NCBI GenBank assembly: GCA_002379985.1
Contig: DFVG01000008.1
Coordinates: forward strand, 3,124 to 67,123
Reading direction: 5' to 3'
Length of the DNA stretch: 64,000 nt
From: Flavobacteriaceae bacterium UBA4166
GTDB taxonomy: Bacteria > Bacteroidota > Bacteroidia > Flavobacteriales > Flavobacteriaceae
Of the stretch, positions 9,935 to 19,363 are shown piece after piece. Made by a program: the position numbers and the translations under genes. The first letter of the stretch is position 1. The number at the start of each line of letters is the position of its first letter. Under the pieces are notes generated by a model. That model made no database searches. It saw only the letters and a program-made list of their open reading frames with translations, and was not told where the DNA came from.

Positions 9935-9938
9935 TAGT

Positions 9939-11225
9939 ATGAGCACTCCTTTAGCAGAACGATTACGGCCTCGAACCTTAGAAGACTATATTAGTCAGCA
10001 TCATCTCGTTGGACCCAAAGGAGCCCTTCGTTCTCAGTTAAAAACCGGAACCATCCCCTCCATCATCTTTTGGGGACCTCCGGGTACAGGTAAAACGACA
10101 TTAGCCCAAATCATTGCCGAACAATCCGGACGACCGTTTTACACCTTAAGTGCGGTAGACAGTGGTGTAGCCGCAGTTCGTGAGGTTATCAAGAAAGCGA
10201 AGGAAAGCGATACGTTATTTACCACTAAAAACCCTATTCTGTTTATAGATGAAATCCATCGTTTTAGTAAATCTCAACAGGACTCCTTATTAGGCGCCGT
10301 TGAAAAGGGTTGGGTCACGCTCATCGGTGCAACGACAGAAAATCCTAGTTTTGAGGTAATACCTGCCTTGTTGTCGCGTTGCCAAGTTTATGTTTTAAAA
10401 GCTTTTGAAAAGCAAGACCTAGAAGTGCTTCTTACCCGAGCTATCCATGAGGATACCGTACTGAAAAAATTTAATATTGAGCTTGAAGAAACAGAGGCGC
10501 TTATCAGGCTAAGCGGAGGCGATGCTAGAAAACTCTTAAACATCTTAGAGTTGGTAATTTTATCGGAAGGGTTAACGGAAGGAGATACATTTACCATCAC
10601 CAACGCCAATGTCATGCAAAAGGCACAGAAGAATACTGTGTTGTATGACAAAACAGGAGAACAGCATTATGATATCATTTCGGCATTTATCAAGTCTATT
10701 CGCGGAAGCGACCCCAATGCTGCAGTTTATTGGCTTGCGCGCATGGTTGAAGGGGGTGAAGATGTTGCTTTTATTGCACGCCGACTGGTAATTTTGGCAG
10801 CAGAAGATATTGGAATGGCCAATCCAACGGCCTTGGTCATGGCCAATAATACGTTCCAGGCGGTAACAACCATAGGTTTTCCCGAAGCACGAATCATTTT
10901 GAGCCAGTGTGCGATCTATCTTGCCACTTCTGCAAAGAGTAATGCCTCTTACAAAGCCATAAACGATGCACAGCAGGTCGTTCGACAAACAGGCGACCTA
11001 TCAGTCCCATTATCCATTAGAAACGCTCCTACAAAACTTATGAAAGAGTTGGGCTATGGGAAGGACTATGCCTATGCGCATAATTATGAAGGAAATTTTG
11101 TTCCGCATGAATTTCTACCCAAAGAGATTTCAGGGACGGTTTTCTATGATCCCGGAAAAAACGCGAGAGAATTTAAGCTTCGTGAATATTTACGTTCGCT
11201 TTGGAAAGACTCGTATAATTATTGA
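9939..11225 (+). CDS. rarA: Replication-associated recombination protein A (MgsA/RarA AAA+ ATPase)
   Basis: 428 aa AAA+ ATPase of the clamp-loader clade that acts at stalled replication forks and gaps. Walker A GPPGTGKT is at residues 46-53 and Walker B LFIDEIHRF at ~101-109. Sensor 1 is in IGATTENPSFEV and the arginine-finger region is ALLSRCQVY. The C-terminal part (VYWLARMVEGGEDVAFIARR, then IGMANP) is the MgsA tetramerisation domain that distinguishes RarA from RuvB and DnaX. It begins just after a promoter element and its 3' end overlaps the convergent VCBS-protein gene by 7 bp. Confidence 0.95.
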   Translation: MSTPLAERLRPRTLEDYISQHHLVGPKGALRSQLKTGTIPSIIFWGPPGTGKTTLAQIIAEQSGRPFYTLSAVDSGVAAVREVIKKAKESDTLFTTKNPILFIDEIHRFSKSQQDSLLGAVEKGWVTLIGATTENPSFEVIPALLSRCQVYVLKAFEKQDLEVLLTRAIHEDTVLKKFNIELEETEALIRLSGGDARKLLNILELVILSEGLTEGDTFTITNANVMQKAQKNTVLYDKTGEQHYDIISAFIKSIRGSDPNAAVYWLARMVEGGEDVAFIARRLVILAAEDIGMANPTALVMANNTFQAVTTIGFPEARIILSQCAIYLATSAKSNASYKAINDAQQVVRQTGDLSVPLSIRNAPTKLMKELGYGKDYAYAHNYEGNFVPHEFLPKEISGTVFYDPGKNAREFKLREYLRSLWKDSYNY

Positions 11226-14200
11226 TTGAATTCAAAGACAGAGAGGGGCATATCGTTTCTACCGCTCACTAGTAGTTGCTTCTTCATCATGGTATTACTC
11301 AACATAATAAGGGATTTTGTATCACCCGGAATGTAGAGTCCGCTTTTCTCTTGAGACAACACTTCATAATCTTCCTCACCATTATTTAGCAACACCTGCC
11401 CGGTTCCCATATCGATGCGAGGGGTCTCTACTTCGGTATTGTAGATGTTTCCGGTGATGATGATATCTTCCCAACCGTCATCGTTCACATCCGTAGCTAC
11501 AATTCCGAGGATTGCAGATTTTTGCGCTAGTCTTGGGAGTTTCTTTATTTCAAAAGCACTTTCACCGCGGTTGATCAATAATAGCGATTCTAGACCATTG
11601 ATCTCTCCATGGTAAGCTTCGTTTAACTTCTCGCCATAAATATCTTCTAAGGAAGCATGCGCAAAGGCGTCATAGGTTTCAAACTTTTCGGTAATAAATG
11701 GCATTTGTTGAGAAGAACACTGTCTTCCTCGAAACGGCACTTGTTTCCCCTTATAGTGACCACTTAGTACAATATCGTAGGTACCATTCTCATCAAAGTC
11801 ATTTCCGAAGATCGAAAAAGGCTGCTCAACAGAGGCCTTCACACGTAGATTCTTTCCTACGTTTCCAAGAATATAATCGGGAAGACCGTCTTTGTTAATG
11901 TCTGTTTCTTGGATCGTATACCAAAGTCCCTTCTTTTTATCAAGTCCGTTTTCCGGTGCAATATTTTTATAGGTTCCTTGATTATTCTGAAAAATTCGAA
12001 TGGCAGACCACTCCCCTACACATATAAAATCTTCCCAACCATCTTTATTGAAATCAGTTACTAAAATCTTATTGATCATAGCAACGTCAGAAAATTGGGG
12101 CGCGACCTCATCGGTTACGGCGGTAAAGTTTCCGTTGTCGTTCCGAAGAAAATAGGAAGGCGCATGCTGTGGATAGTGTTGCGGTTGAATTCGATTCCCA
12201 ACGATAAGATCCATATCACCATCATGGTCATAGTCTACTGCCGCTACTGTTTTACCGCTGTACGCCTTGCCAGCGATGGAAGTTTCTGTAACACGGGTAT
12301 AATTTCCGGAGCCGTCATTGGTATACAAACGATCTTGGTATCGAGCGTCTCCTTCCGGAAATTCATTCCCACCACTTACCACATAAAGATCTTGATCGCC
12401 ATCGTTATCATAATCAAAAAACACCGCTTCCATATCTTCGTGTGCCGCATCTTCAGTAAACGTATTTTTACTCGTAAGAACAAACCCATTTTTAGATTGC
12501 AGATACAAAGCTCCAGCCTGATCGGCAGCACCGCCTACATAAATATCTTCAAATCCGTCACCGTTGGCATCCCCTTTCGCAATAAACGGTCCTAGCGTAG
12601 ATTGTTTATACGGAAGCAGAATTTCTTTAGCAAAATCATTGTATTCATTCTCTTTGTGTGTGAAGGTGAGTCCTAAAGTAGACTTCGATTCTTTCAAAAG
12701 TGTCTTCGGTGCCGGAGGCGCTTGATAGGCCAGCGTAGCATTATTTTGTTTAAAAGTAAGCACGGTATTGGCGTCCACACTGTATTTTTCTTCATAGGTT
12801 CCTGAAGGCCAAATGACGCGCACCGTGTCTGCCGTGGCAGCATCTCCAAGTCCGAACAACGCAACATTATCGGTCGCTGAAAGATATCCTTTTACTCGTT
12901 TTGTTTCGATCAGTTGAGACATACCGTTGGAGATGACCTCTACTTTTGCGAAGGGTTCACTGTCTTTTCCTTCGGTCACCACTTTAATAAAGTTTGCCCC
13001 TCGTTCGGTGGCTTGATTGCGGTATACAAACGCAACTTCATCAATATTGTTCACTACTAGATCGAGATCTCCGTCGTTATCAAGATCTGCATATGCGGCG
13101 CCATTACTGAAAGAAGGCTCAGAAAGTCCAAAGGTTGCCGTAGCATCCTCAAATTCTTGAAAGGCGTTGTTGTGATAAAACACATTTGAAAGTTTCTCTG
13201 AAGGCAACGCATTGTAAAGGCGTTCTTTAATTTCCTTCGGTACATTCCCTCGATACGTTTTCTTCATCAAACGAATCATGTTTCTAGAATCATTATCAGA
13301 CCCGTATCTGCGATATCCGTTGGTCACATAGATATCTTTAAAACCATCGAGATCCAAATCTGCTAGCAGTCCGGCCCAACTCCAATCCGTTTTAGCGACT
13401 TGTGATAAATGCGAAATATTGTGAAACTTTTGATTTCCCATATTGAGCTGCAAGGAATTGTACATGTATTGGTGGGGCATTTCCATTTCATCCACTAACA
13501 AAGAAAATCGTTCTACATTCATGGAAGCCATCAAGGTTTTAGAGCGAATATGATCGGTACTTGCCATATCGAGCACGAAAATATCTTGAAGTTTATCATT
13601 GTTGATATCTGCGATATCTACTCCCATTCCGAAGAAAGACACTTGATTTAAATACGATTTGGTCTCATTACGGAAGGTCTTATCACCATTATTGATAAAT
13701 AAGGCATCAGGAGCATAATAGTCATTCGCCACGTAGATATCAGGCCAGCCGTCGTTATTAATATCACTTACGGTAACCCCTAGTCCGAAGGAAGCTTGCA
13801 TCACCCCGGCTTGTTTTGAAATATCTACGAATTTACCCTCGCGATTTTCATACAAATGTCCAGAACTTCGTTCTAGATTGTCAGACAGTTTCATGCTTTC
13901 ATAGAATACCATGGGATCGAGTCCGTAGAATTCGTTTTCATTAGAAACGAAGCAATCTAAATCGCCATCTTTATCCATATCAAAGAAGACTGACTGCGTA
14001 CTAATGCCCGTATCTGCAAGACCGTAGGATACAGCCACTTCTTTAAAGGTGAGATCTCCTTGGTTGATAAAAAGTAGATTGTGGCGGTCCTTTGCTTGTC
14101 GGGGACCTCCTTGCGAAACGTAGATATCTAAGAATCCATCGTTATTAACATCAGCGAAGGTAACACCGTTCGCCCATTGTTTATTGAGGTTGATTCCCGC

Positions 14201-14593
14201 ACTTTCAGAAATATCTTCAAAGACAAAGTCGCCTTTATTGAGATAGAGCTTGTTGGGCACTTGATTTCCGGTAAAAAATATTTCTTGTAGTCCATCATTG
14301 TTCAAGTCTGCTACTCCTACACCGCTTCCGTTGTAGAAATAGTCAAAATCGAAGAGATTTTCCATCGTCCCAACGTCTTCCGTTAGATTGTTGGCAAAGT
14401 CAATATTTGTTTTTGAAACCGGCAATTTTTGGAATAGGCCTGATGAAAAATCCTGTTGGTTAGGGGTATCAGACTTTGGTTGACGGGGTTCTGAAGAAGT
14501 ATCTTTACATCCAGCAGGAAGTGCTCCTAAGACAATCAGGAAAAATAAAGCACGAAATACAATAAAAAATCGGGGAGTATTAGTTTGCATCAT
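11219..14593 (-). CDS. VCBS/FG-GAP repeat lipoprotein with ASPIC/UnbV domain (CRTAC1-like)
   Basis: About 1124 aa. The best start is one of two adjacent ATGs (14593 or 14590); the slightly longer frame opens with TTG. The signal peptide ends in a lipobox-like PAGC (Cys29), so it is probably a surface lipoprotein. The body carries about 13 calcium-loop motifs of the form DxNxDGxxD (for example DLNNDGLQE, DVNNDGFLD, DYDNDGDQD, DINKDGLPD), consistent with two seven-bladed propellers. An ASPIC/UnbV module (VALFGLGDAATADTVRVIWPSG) lies near the middle. Such proteins often accompany SusCD systems. It ends the radC operon and overlaps the preceding gene by 14 bp. Ligand unknown. Confidence 0.88.
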   Translation of the reverse strand: MMQTNTPRFFIVFRALFFLIVLGALPAGCKDTSSEPRQPKSDTPNQQDFSSGLFQKLPVSKTNIDFANNLTEDVGTMENLFDFDYFYNGSGVGVADLNNDGLQEIFFTGNQVPNKLYLNKGDFVFEDISESAGINLNKQWANGVTFADVNNDGFLDIYVSQGGPRQAKDRHNLLFINQGDLTFKEVAVSYGLADTGISTQSVFFDMDKDGDLDCFVSNENEFYGLDPMVFYESMKLSDNLERSSGHLYENREGKFVDISKQAGVMQASFGLGVTVSDINNDGWPDIYVANDYYAPDALFINNGDKTFRNETKSYLNQVSFFGMGVDIADINNDKLQDIFVLDMASTDHIRSKTLMASMNVERFSLLVDEMEMPHQYMYNSLQLNMGNQKFHNISHLSQVAKTDWSWAGLLADLDLDGFKDIYVTNGYRRYGSDNDSRNMIRLMKKTYRGNVPKEIKERLYNALPSEKLSNVFYHNNAFQEFEDATATFGLSEPSFSNGAAYADLDNDGDLDLVVNNIDEVAFVYRNQATERGANFIKVVTEGKDSEPFAKVEVISNGMSQLIETKRVKGYLSATDNVALFGLGDAATADTVRVIWPSGTYEEKYSVDANTVLTFKQNNATLAYQAPPAPKTLLKESKSTLGLTFTHKENEYNDFAKEILLPYKQSTLGPFIAKGDANGDGFEDIYVGGAADQAGALYLQSKNGFVLTSKNTFTEDAAHEDMEAVFFDYDNDGDQDLYVVSGGNEFPEGDARYQDRLYTNDGSGNYTRVTETSIAGKAYSGKTVAAVDYDHDGDMDLIVGNRIQPQHYPQHAPSYFLRNDNGNFTAVTDEVAPQFSDVAMINKILVTDFNKDGWEDFICVGEWSAIRIFQNNQGTYKNIAPENGLDKKKGLWYTIQETDINKDGLPDYILGNVGKNLRVKASVEQPFSIFGNDFDENGTYDIVLSGHYKGKQVPFRGRQCSSQQMPFITEKFETYDAFAHASLEDIYGEKLNEAYHGEINGLESLLLINRGESAFEIKKLPRLAQKSAILGIVATDVNDDGWEDIIITGNIYNTEVETPRIDMGTGQVLLNNGEEDYEVLSQEKSGLYIPGDTKSLIMLSNTMMKKQLLVSGRNDMPLSVFEFNQ

Positions 14594-15371
14594 ATGTTTC
14601 AAATTTCATTATGGAAAGTTGTTCTTGTCCTGCCAATTGAACCTCAGCTTCAAAACCTTGATCGGTTTTACGGGCAACTCCGGTTACTTCAGAAGAATTT
14701 ATCAAAAACATATCTTTTTGTGACATAGCAGTTAAGGAACCAATCTTTACATCATCTTTATACAAAATATAGGTGTTATCCATTTTTGTAATTTGATAGG
14801 CCCCTGAGGTGTAACGCTCTTTTGAATCAGCACTTTTTTTCGGCATTTCACTTTCCGTGCTTTCAACTTCCACCTCCGTTTCAACATCAACATCAGCTTT
14901 TGAGGCTTCATTTATCTTTTCCTCTATCTCGACAACAGAAACAACGTTTGCTGTTTCTTCCTCTATCATCATGAAGCTTTCCAACGCCTCCTCAAATGCC
15001 TCGCGATACGCAACCTCATACACTTTTTCTTTGGAAGTTCCTGTATGAGAATAATAAACGGTCATATTATTGCAATCGCGAACAAGAATGTTCACCTTGG
15101 TATTGATAAAACCACCGCTACTTTCGGCATCCACGTAAGCAACATCACAACGGGTTGCAGTGTCTGGCAACTCTTCTTCCCACACAGCGTTAAAACCCAT
15201 CTGGCGTAAGCGGTACCGTGTCAAGGTATTCAGGCGAAACGCATCTTTACCTTTGGTAAATTCAAATTGTTTTGGTACTACAAGATGCGAGTAGTCTTCT
15301 AAAGAAGATTGCGTAAATGCTTGCCAAGAAGTGGCAAGAAATACGAGTATCGCCAATAATCGTTGCGTCAT
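14580..15371 (-). CDS. Secreted protein of unknown function with acidic linker
   Basis: 263 aa with a Sec signal peptide (cleavage near AFTQ, no lipobox), so periplasmic or outer-membrane associated. Residues ~25-130 form a folded domain with a conserved-looking CDVAYVDAES and NTKVNILVRDCNN, similar in style to flavobacterial lipoprotein-assembly helpers. A low-complexity acidic linker (~135-180, many Glu and Val) follows, then a beta-rich C-terminal domain (~190-263). I recognise no family. It overlaps the DUF5723 gene upstream by ATGA and the VCBS gene downstream by 14 bp, so it is probably co-translated with both and may work on the outer membrane. Confidence 0.75.
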   Translation of the reverse strand: MTQRLLAILVFLATSWQAFTQSSLEDYSHLVVPKQFEFTKGKDAFRLNTLTRYRLRQMGFNAVWEEELPDTATRCDVAYVDAESSGGFINTKVNILVRDCNNMTVYYSHTGTSKEKVYEVAYREAFEEALESFMMIEEETANVVSVVEIEEKINEASKADVDVETEVEVESTESEMPKKSADSKERYTSGAYQITKMDNTYILYKDDVKIGSLTAMSQKDMFLINSSEVTGVARKTDQGFEAEVQLAGQEQLSIMKFETYDAN

Positions 15372-16777
15372 TCTGTATCAACTTTAATATTAAACCCGAA
15401 CTGCAAAGATACACTTTTTGCCTTAGCTAAATTTCCGTAACGTAACAAGTTATCTAACGCTAAATAAAAGTTAAATTTTTTAAAGGTAGTAGAAACGCCA
15501 ACTCCCACATTACTAGTTTCATAGGCGTCATAGGTGTAGGTTGCTTTTGCCGTTAAAAAATCAAAGATTCTTCGATAATAATAAAATGTCCCAGCCATTT
15601 GCCATCCTTTGGGTCGGGCCATAGAAAAGAATTGGAGTCCGATTGCCTGTTCTCTTTCACTCCCACGACCCATATTTCTACAATCGCACACTCCAGTTCC
15701 CGCTAAAATTCTTCCGAAGCGATATTGCAATCCGCCATTCACCTTTACAGGCCGCATTTGGGTATAAGACGTGGTTGTGGTATCTACCGCGACCTCCTCA
15801 AGAATTTCATCTTCCAGATCATCGTAATATGGAAATGTATCTCCTCCAGCGCTAAGCGGCGGGAAGAGTAATTCAATTCCATCTAAAGTGTAATCTCCTT
15901 GCGCTGTGTAGTTTTCTGTATTCTTAGTATGAAAAATAGCACCAATATCTAAGGCGCTTGCACTCAAACTTAATCGATCGGTGATGTCGTACGTGGCTCC
16001 CACATCAACACCTACTCCTAAATTTCCGCCAAATAAAGCTCTCCCTAATAGCTTCCCTCCTATTGGACCTTCATCAAGGTCTGCAATACCGGAAGTTTCC
16101 ACACTCATATCGATTCCTTCTAAGCGATGTTCATACACATTTTCATCATCATCCTCTGCTATCGAAGTAACAAAAACACCCTTGTTATTGACCGAACGAT
16201 AACTAAGCATACTACTATATACTTTGGCTCTCAGTCCCACGGTAAGCTTTTTTGTAAGCTCTTTGTTGACTCCAAAATGATATACAGTAAGCAAATCACC
16301 TGTGGTACTTAACTGTCCTAGATCAAATTCATAGTCTAAATAATCGCGGTTTCCTTCCCAGCCCAGAATAGCGAGGTCTCTTGGGTAATAAAAGATAAAA
16401 TCAAATTCTTGATAGATCCCACCGGACAAGTAAAAATCACTTTGAGTACGCCAACCGAAGTTAAGAATCTCCAATTGTTGTGTTACTGAAAAAAAATCGG
16501 TGTCTTGCATTTCAAAGATCTTCGCATCCACCTTAGCCGTTATATCTTCTCCTGTGGCTCCAAAAATATCATAGGTACTAATTCCCGAAGCACCTGCGTT
16601 GATATGAATTTGAGAAAACAACGGAATACCGAAGTGTTTTTGCAGCTGGGTCTTGCCTCCGGGATTTACCAATAGCGATTGTGGGATTTCTTCAAAACCA
16701 TACAAAATCTGCTTGTTTTGAGAATACAAGGTACCACTAAGGCTTATAGCCATTACTAAAAATAATACATGCTTCAT
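15368..16777 (-). CDS. DUF5723-family outer membrane beta-barrel protein
   Basis: 469 aa with a Sec signal (MKHVLFLVMA... LYSQ). The mature protein begins with the YGFEEIPQSLLVNPGG segment typical of DUF5723 proteins, which are related to the PorV/FadL-like barrels of Bacteroidota. Alternating hydrophobic strands run through the whole chain, with loops rich in Asp, Glu and Gly, and the last strand is VSLQFGFNIKV. It lies 5 bp after a small lipoprotein gene and overlaps the next gene by ATGA, inside the radC operon. Its molecular role is not known for the family. Confidence 0.85.
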   Translation of the reverse strand: MKHVLFLVMAISLSGTLYSQNKQILYGFEEIPQSLLVNPGGKTQLQKHFGIPLFSQIHINAGASGISTYDIFGATGEDITAKVDAKIFEMQDTDFFSVTQQLEILNFGWRTQSDFYLSGGIYQEFDFIFYYPRDLAILGWEGNRDYLDYEFDLGQLSTTGDLLTVYHFGVNKELTKKLTVGLRAKVYSSMLSYRSVNNKGVFVTSIAEDDDENVYEHRLEGIDMSVETSGIADLDEGPIGGKLLGRALFGGNLGVGVDVGATYDITDRLSLSASALDIGAIFHTKNTENYTAQGDYTLDGIELLFPPLSAGGDTFPYYDDLEDEILEEVAVDTTTTSYTQMRPVKVNGGLQYRFGRILAGTGVCDCRNMGRGSEREQAIGLQFFSMARPKGWQMAGTFYYYRRIFDFLTAKATYTYDAYETSNVGVGVSTTFKKFNFYLALDNLLRYGNLAKAKSVSLQFGFNIKVDTE

Positions 16778-16782
16778 AGTAA

Positions 16783-17340
16783 TTATTCTCTCTCCGTGAT
16801 TTCCAGAAAATAAGTGGTCTTTGATTTTAGCCGTAATGCACCTTCCAGCTCCGCATTGGCTTCGGGAATGGTGACATTCACAACCACGCGATCTGCTGAA
16901 GTAAGATCTAGGATTTCGGTTCCTTCCACGATTTCTTCAAATGTTGTGATCACCGGGACCGTAGTTGTGCCTTCATTTACAAAGGTTTGGGCGGTATAGG
17001 TCGTGTCGAGCGCTTCGCTGAGAAACTGAAAAGTAACATCAAAATTGCGCGGTATTGAATTTGTAAATTCAAAAAAGAATTCGGCACGAAGTAAACTCTC
17101 CTGTAAGCCTGAATCATCTAAAAACCGAATTTCCGTGGTATCACTTAATGTAAGTCGAGACGTTCCTGTCGTTTCATCATAAAAATCACCTGCGGCGACA
17201 TCAAAATGAATAAGGTTAAGCTCTACCACCGGGCGGGCCGTAATATCACTCGCCTGCTCAAAATCGGTATCTTTAACGCAGGAAATTGCCACGACAAACA
17301 CCGTGAGAAGGACGGTGGGTATCCATAGGTTTGTTTTCAT
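16783..17340 (-). CDS. Lipoprotein of unknown function
   Basis: 185 aa from the ATG at 17340 (MKTNLWIPTV); the upstream extension has no signal character. The lipobox is AISC with Cys21. The remainder is beta-rich, with an immunoglobulin-like feel (RAEFFFEFTNSIPRNFDVTF, DRVVVNVTIP). The family is not recognised. It is repeatedly found next to DUF5723 genes in flavobacteria as far as I know, so a partnership at the outer membrane is plausible but inferred. Confidence 0.78.
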   Translation of the reverse strand: MKTNLWIPTVLLTVFVVAISCVKDTDFEQASDITARPVVELNLIHFDVAAGDFYDETTGTSRLTLSDTTEIRFLDDSGLQESLLRAEFFFEFTNSIPRNFDVTFQFLSEALDTTYTAQTFVNEGTTTVPVITTFEEIVEGTEILDLTSADRVVVNVTIPEANAELEGALRLKSKTTYFLEITERE

Positions 17341-17387
17341 AGTTTGGGGAAACTTTCTAAAATAACGGAAGTTTATCCGCAATAGTA

Positions 17388-18077
17388 TTATAGATACGAC
17401 ATAATCTGTGAAATGGTTTCCACAGTTTGATGCCGATGGGTAAACGATTCTTTCCGATAGTTATAAAATAAGGTTTGCATTCCAAAAGCATGGGCCCCTT
17501 CAATATCGGCTTCAAAACTATCCCCGATCATTAAAGAAGAATGCGGATGAGACCCTGTTTTCTTGAGCGCTAGTTCGAAAATTGCGGGATGTGGTTTTTT
17601 CACACCAGCTTCTTCGGAAGTGGTCACGGAATGAAAAAAATGATCGATTTTGCTATTCTTCAACTTGATGTGCTGTACCTCTTCAAAACCATTGGTGATG
17701 ATATGAAGGCGGTATTTTTCAGACAAATAGGACAACACTTCTGTAACTCCTTCAAACAAATAATTATTCTTTGGCAGTTCTTCAATGTACGTAATGGCCA
17801 GCGCATCTAATTGTTCTTCATTGAATTGCATATCGAAAGGCGCAAAAGCATCCCGAAACCTGCCGCGTCTTAGTTCTACTTTAGTGATCTCGTTATCCCG
17901 ATATTGCTTCCAGTAAGAAAGATTGATCGGTTCGTATACTTTTTTAAAATCGGTAAGCGTAAGGTCTATTTTGTGTTTTAGGAATAATCGTTCGAAGGCT
18001 AAGGCCGAATTACGATCAAAATCCCAGAGCGTGTGATCTAGGTCAAAATAAACATCGGTGATATTAGAAAGCTTCAT
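17388..18077 (-). CDS. YjjG-family noncanonical pyrimidine nucleotidase (HAD superfamily)
   Basis: 229 aa cytoplasmic HAD hydrolase that dephosphorylates (d)UMP, dTMP and non-canonical pyrimidine nucleotides, and so cleans the nucleotide pool. Motif I is DLDHTLWD with Asp12 and Asp14, motif II is in IITNGFEEVQ, the motif III Lys is in GVKKPHPAIF, and motif IV is MIGDSFEADIEGA. The start at 18077 is chosen because it forms an ATGA overlap with the upstream stop codon; the open frame extends 11 codons further without support. It is the third gene in the radC operon. Confidence 0.88.
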   Translation of the reverse strand: MKLSNITDVYFDLDHTLWDFDRNSALAFERLFLKHKIDLTLTDFKKVYEPINLSYWKQYRDNEITKVELRRGRFRDAFAPFDMQFNEEQLDALAITYIEELPKNNYLFEGVTEVLSYLSEKYRLHIITNGFEEVQHIKLKNSKIDHFFHSVTTSEEAGVKKPHPAIFELALKKTGSHPHSSLMIGDSFEADIEGAHAFGMQTLFYNYRKESFTHRHQTVETISQIMSYL

Positions 18078-19357
18078 GCCGAATAGGATTGTTGGAAAAA
18101 CCGACGCCAAAAGGAACTGGCGTTCGCAGCAAAATTAGTATTACTGAAAATAACCGTAAAGGTACCCTGAACTTCCATCACTCGATTTTGAAGTCGTTTT
18201 AAATACGGTTCAATCTCTGATAGTTTCATGGTTTCGAATGCTTTGGTGGTCGCAGCAATGGGTTGAATTATTAACGGTGTTTTAATTTCATAATCAAGAT
18301 CGTAAAACAAAAAAGGTGTGCATGTTCCCGCCCTAAATCCAGGTGTTTCAGGATATACCATGGTATAATCTCTTGAAACCTCTAATTCAATTAGGTTACG
18401 ATATACTTCTGGAAGCGTTACCGCATAGTGGTCGTTCATGGTAGCAACGATCTGTCGGTTTGTAATAGCCTCCATGGTTCTTTTTTGTTGCTTCATACGT
18501 TCGTAGTCCGAAAGAGTATCGTATGAAAACAACAGCCCCACTTCTTTATAATCTGCTACATATTTTATAAGGCTTCGGAAACGCTGTCGCTTGGTATCAA
18601 TACTCTCGTTAAAGAGATTGGATTCCCCTAGCAAAAAGAAGAAGGCAAGTGATCGCTTGCTATCTTTCACCGAATTAATGATAAAGTGAAATGTGTCAAA
18701 GGCGTCATTTCGAAGATTGAATAGCACCTGAGTTCTTCGATACAAGGGAGCAATGCGCAATCGCCATAGATCTGAAGCATACCCTATCACCGAACGGAAC
18801 ATCCCTCTATTGGCATATTGATAAGGCACTCTTGCATTGACTACATGATGTTCGGTATAATGATAAGGGGAAAAGATCATGTCTGGAAATTGTTGCAATA
18901 GGACGTTCTTTAAACGCTGCGCCCAAATATCGATCACGGGCCATTCTAAGAACTCTTCTTTAAAACCGATACTTTCCTGTGCCGGATAGCGACCCCATTC
19001 ATCTTTTACCTGAGGCAAATACTCTTCATACCGAGACAGTAAAAAAAATCCGGCAGCGAAGATGTCAAAAGGAAGTACGCTCTTTTCTCCCACCGAAAAA
19101 AAAGCTTTGACCCCTTCCCAATCTTTCACATGGATCTCAATACTCTCTACCCCTTGTTGTTGCAACAATCCAGCACTCTGCACAAACAACTCATTTCCTA
19201 TGGGTTGCTTTCCATACGACATTTTAGGACCCGTATGGGCAATAAAGGTTTCGATGGTGGCGGTAAAATCTACTTTTACACCCAGAATTCGGGTGCATAT
19301 ATGTTTAAACACATAATCTATTCTCGGGGTACATTTTTGGGTGTAAACAAGCAGCAT
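18074..19357 (-). CDS. Polysaccharide deacetylase-like protein (DUF7033 N-terminal domain), metal motif degenerate
   Basis: 427 aa. The N-terminal ~130 residues are the DUF7033-type domain (MLLVYTQKCTPR, ending near YPAQESI) and the rest resembles a NodB-like deacetylase fold. The usual catalytic features are altered. Where metal-binding proteins show an Asp-x-Asp near strand 1, this has VPYQYANRG. Where an HPSY-type motif is expected it has LLFSYDTLSD. The later GFRAGTCTPFLFYDLDYE block is intact. It may bind a sugar without hydrolysing it, or use another mechanism. It lies 6 bp from radC and overlaps the yjjG-like gene by ATGA. Confidence 0.8.
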   Translation of the reverse strand: MLLVYTQKCTPRIDYVFKHICTRILGVKVDFTATIETFIAHTGPKMSYGKQPIGNELFVQSAGLLQQQGVESIEIHVKDWEGVKAFFSVGEKSVLPFDIFAAGFFLLSRYEEYLPQVKDEWGRYPAQESIGFKEEFLEWPVIDIWAQRLKNVLLQQFPDMIFSPYHYTEHHVVNARVPYQYANRGMFRSVIGYASDLWRLRIAPLYRRTQVLFNLRNDAFDTFHFIINSVKDSKRSLAFFFLLGESNLFNESIDTKRQRFRSLIKYVADYKEVGLLFSYDTLSDYERMKQQKRTMEAITNRQIVATMNDHYAVTLPEVYRNLIELEVSRDYTMVYPETPGFRAGTCTPFLFYDLDYEIKTPLIIQPIAATTKAFETMKLSEIEPYLKRLQNRVMEVQGTFTVIFSNTNFAANASSFWRRFFQQSYSA

Positions 19358-19363
19358 GCAGAA

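Noticed and set aside
10572..12595. Antisense open frames of 138 and 166 residues in rarA and the VCBS gene
   Set aside because: Both lie wholly within well-supported genes on the opposite strand and show only low-complexity or random-looking peptides.
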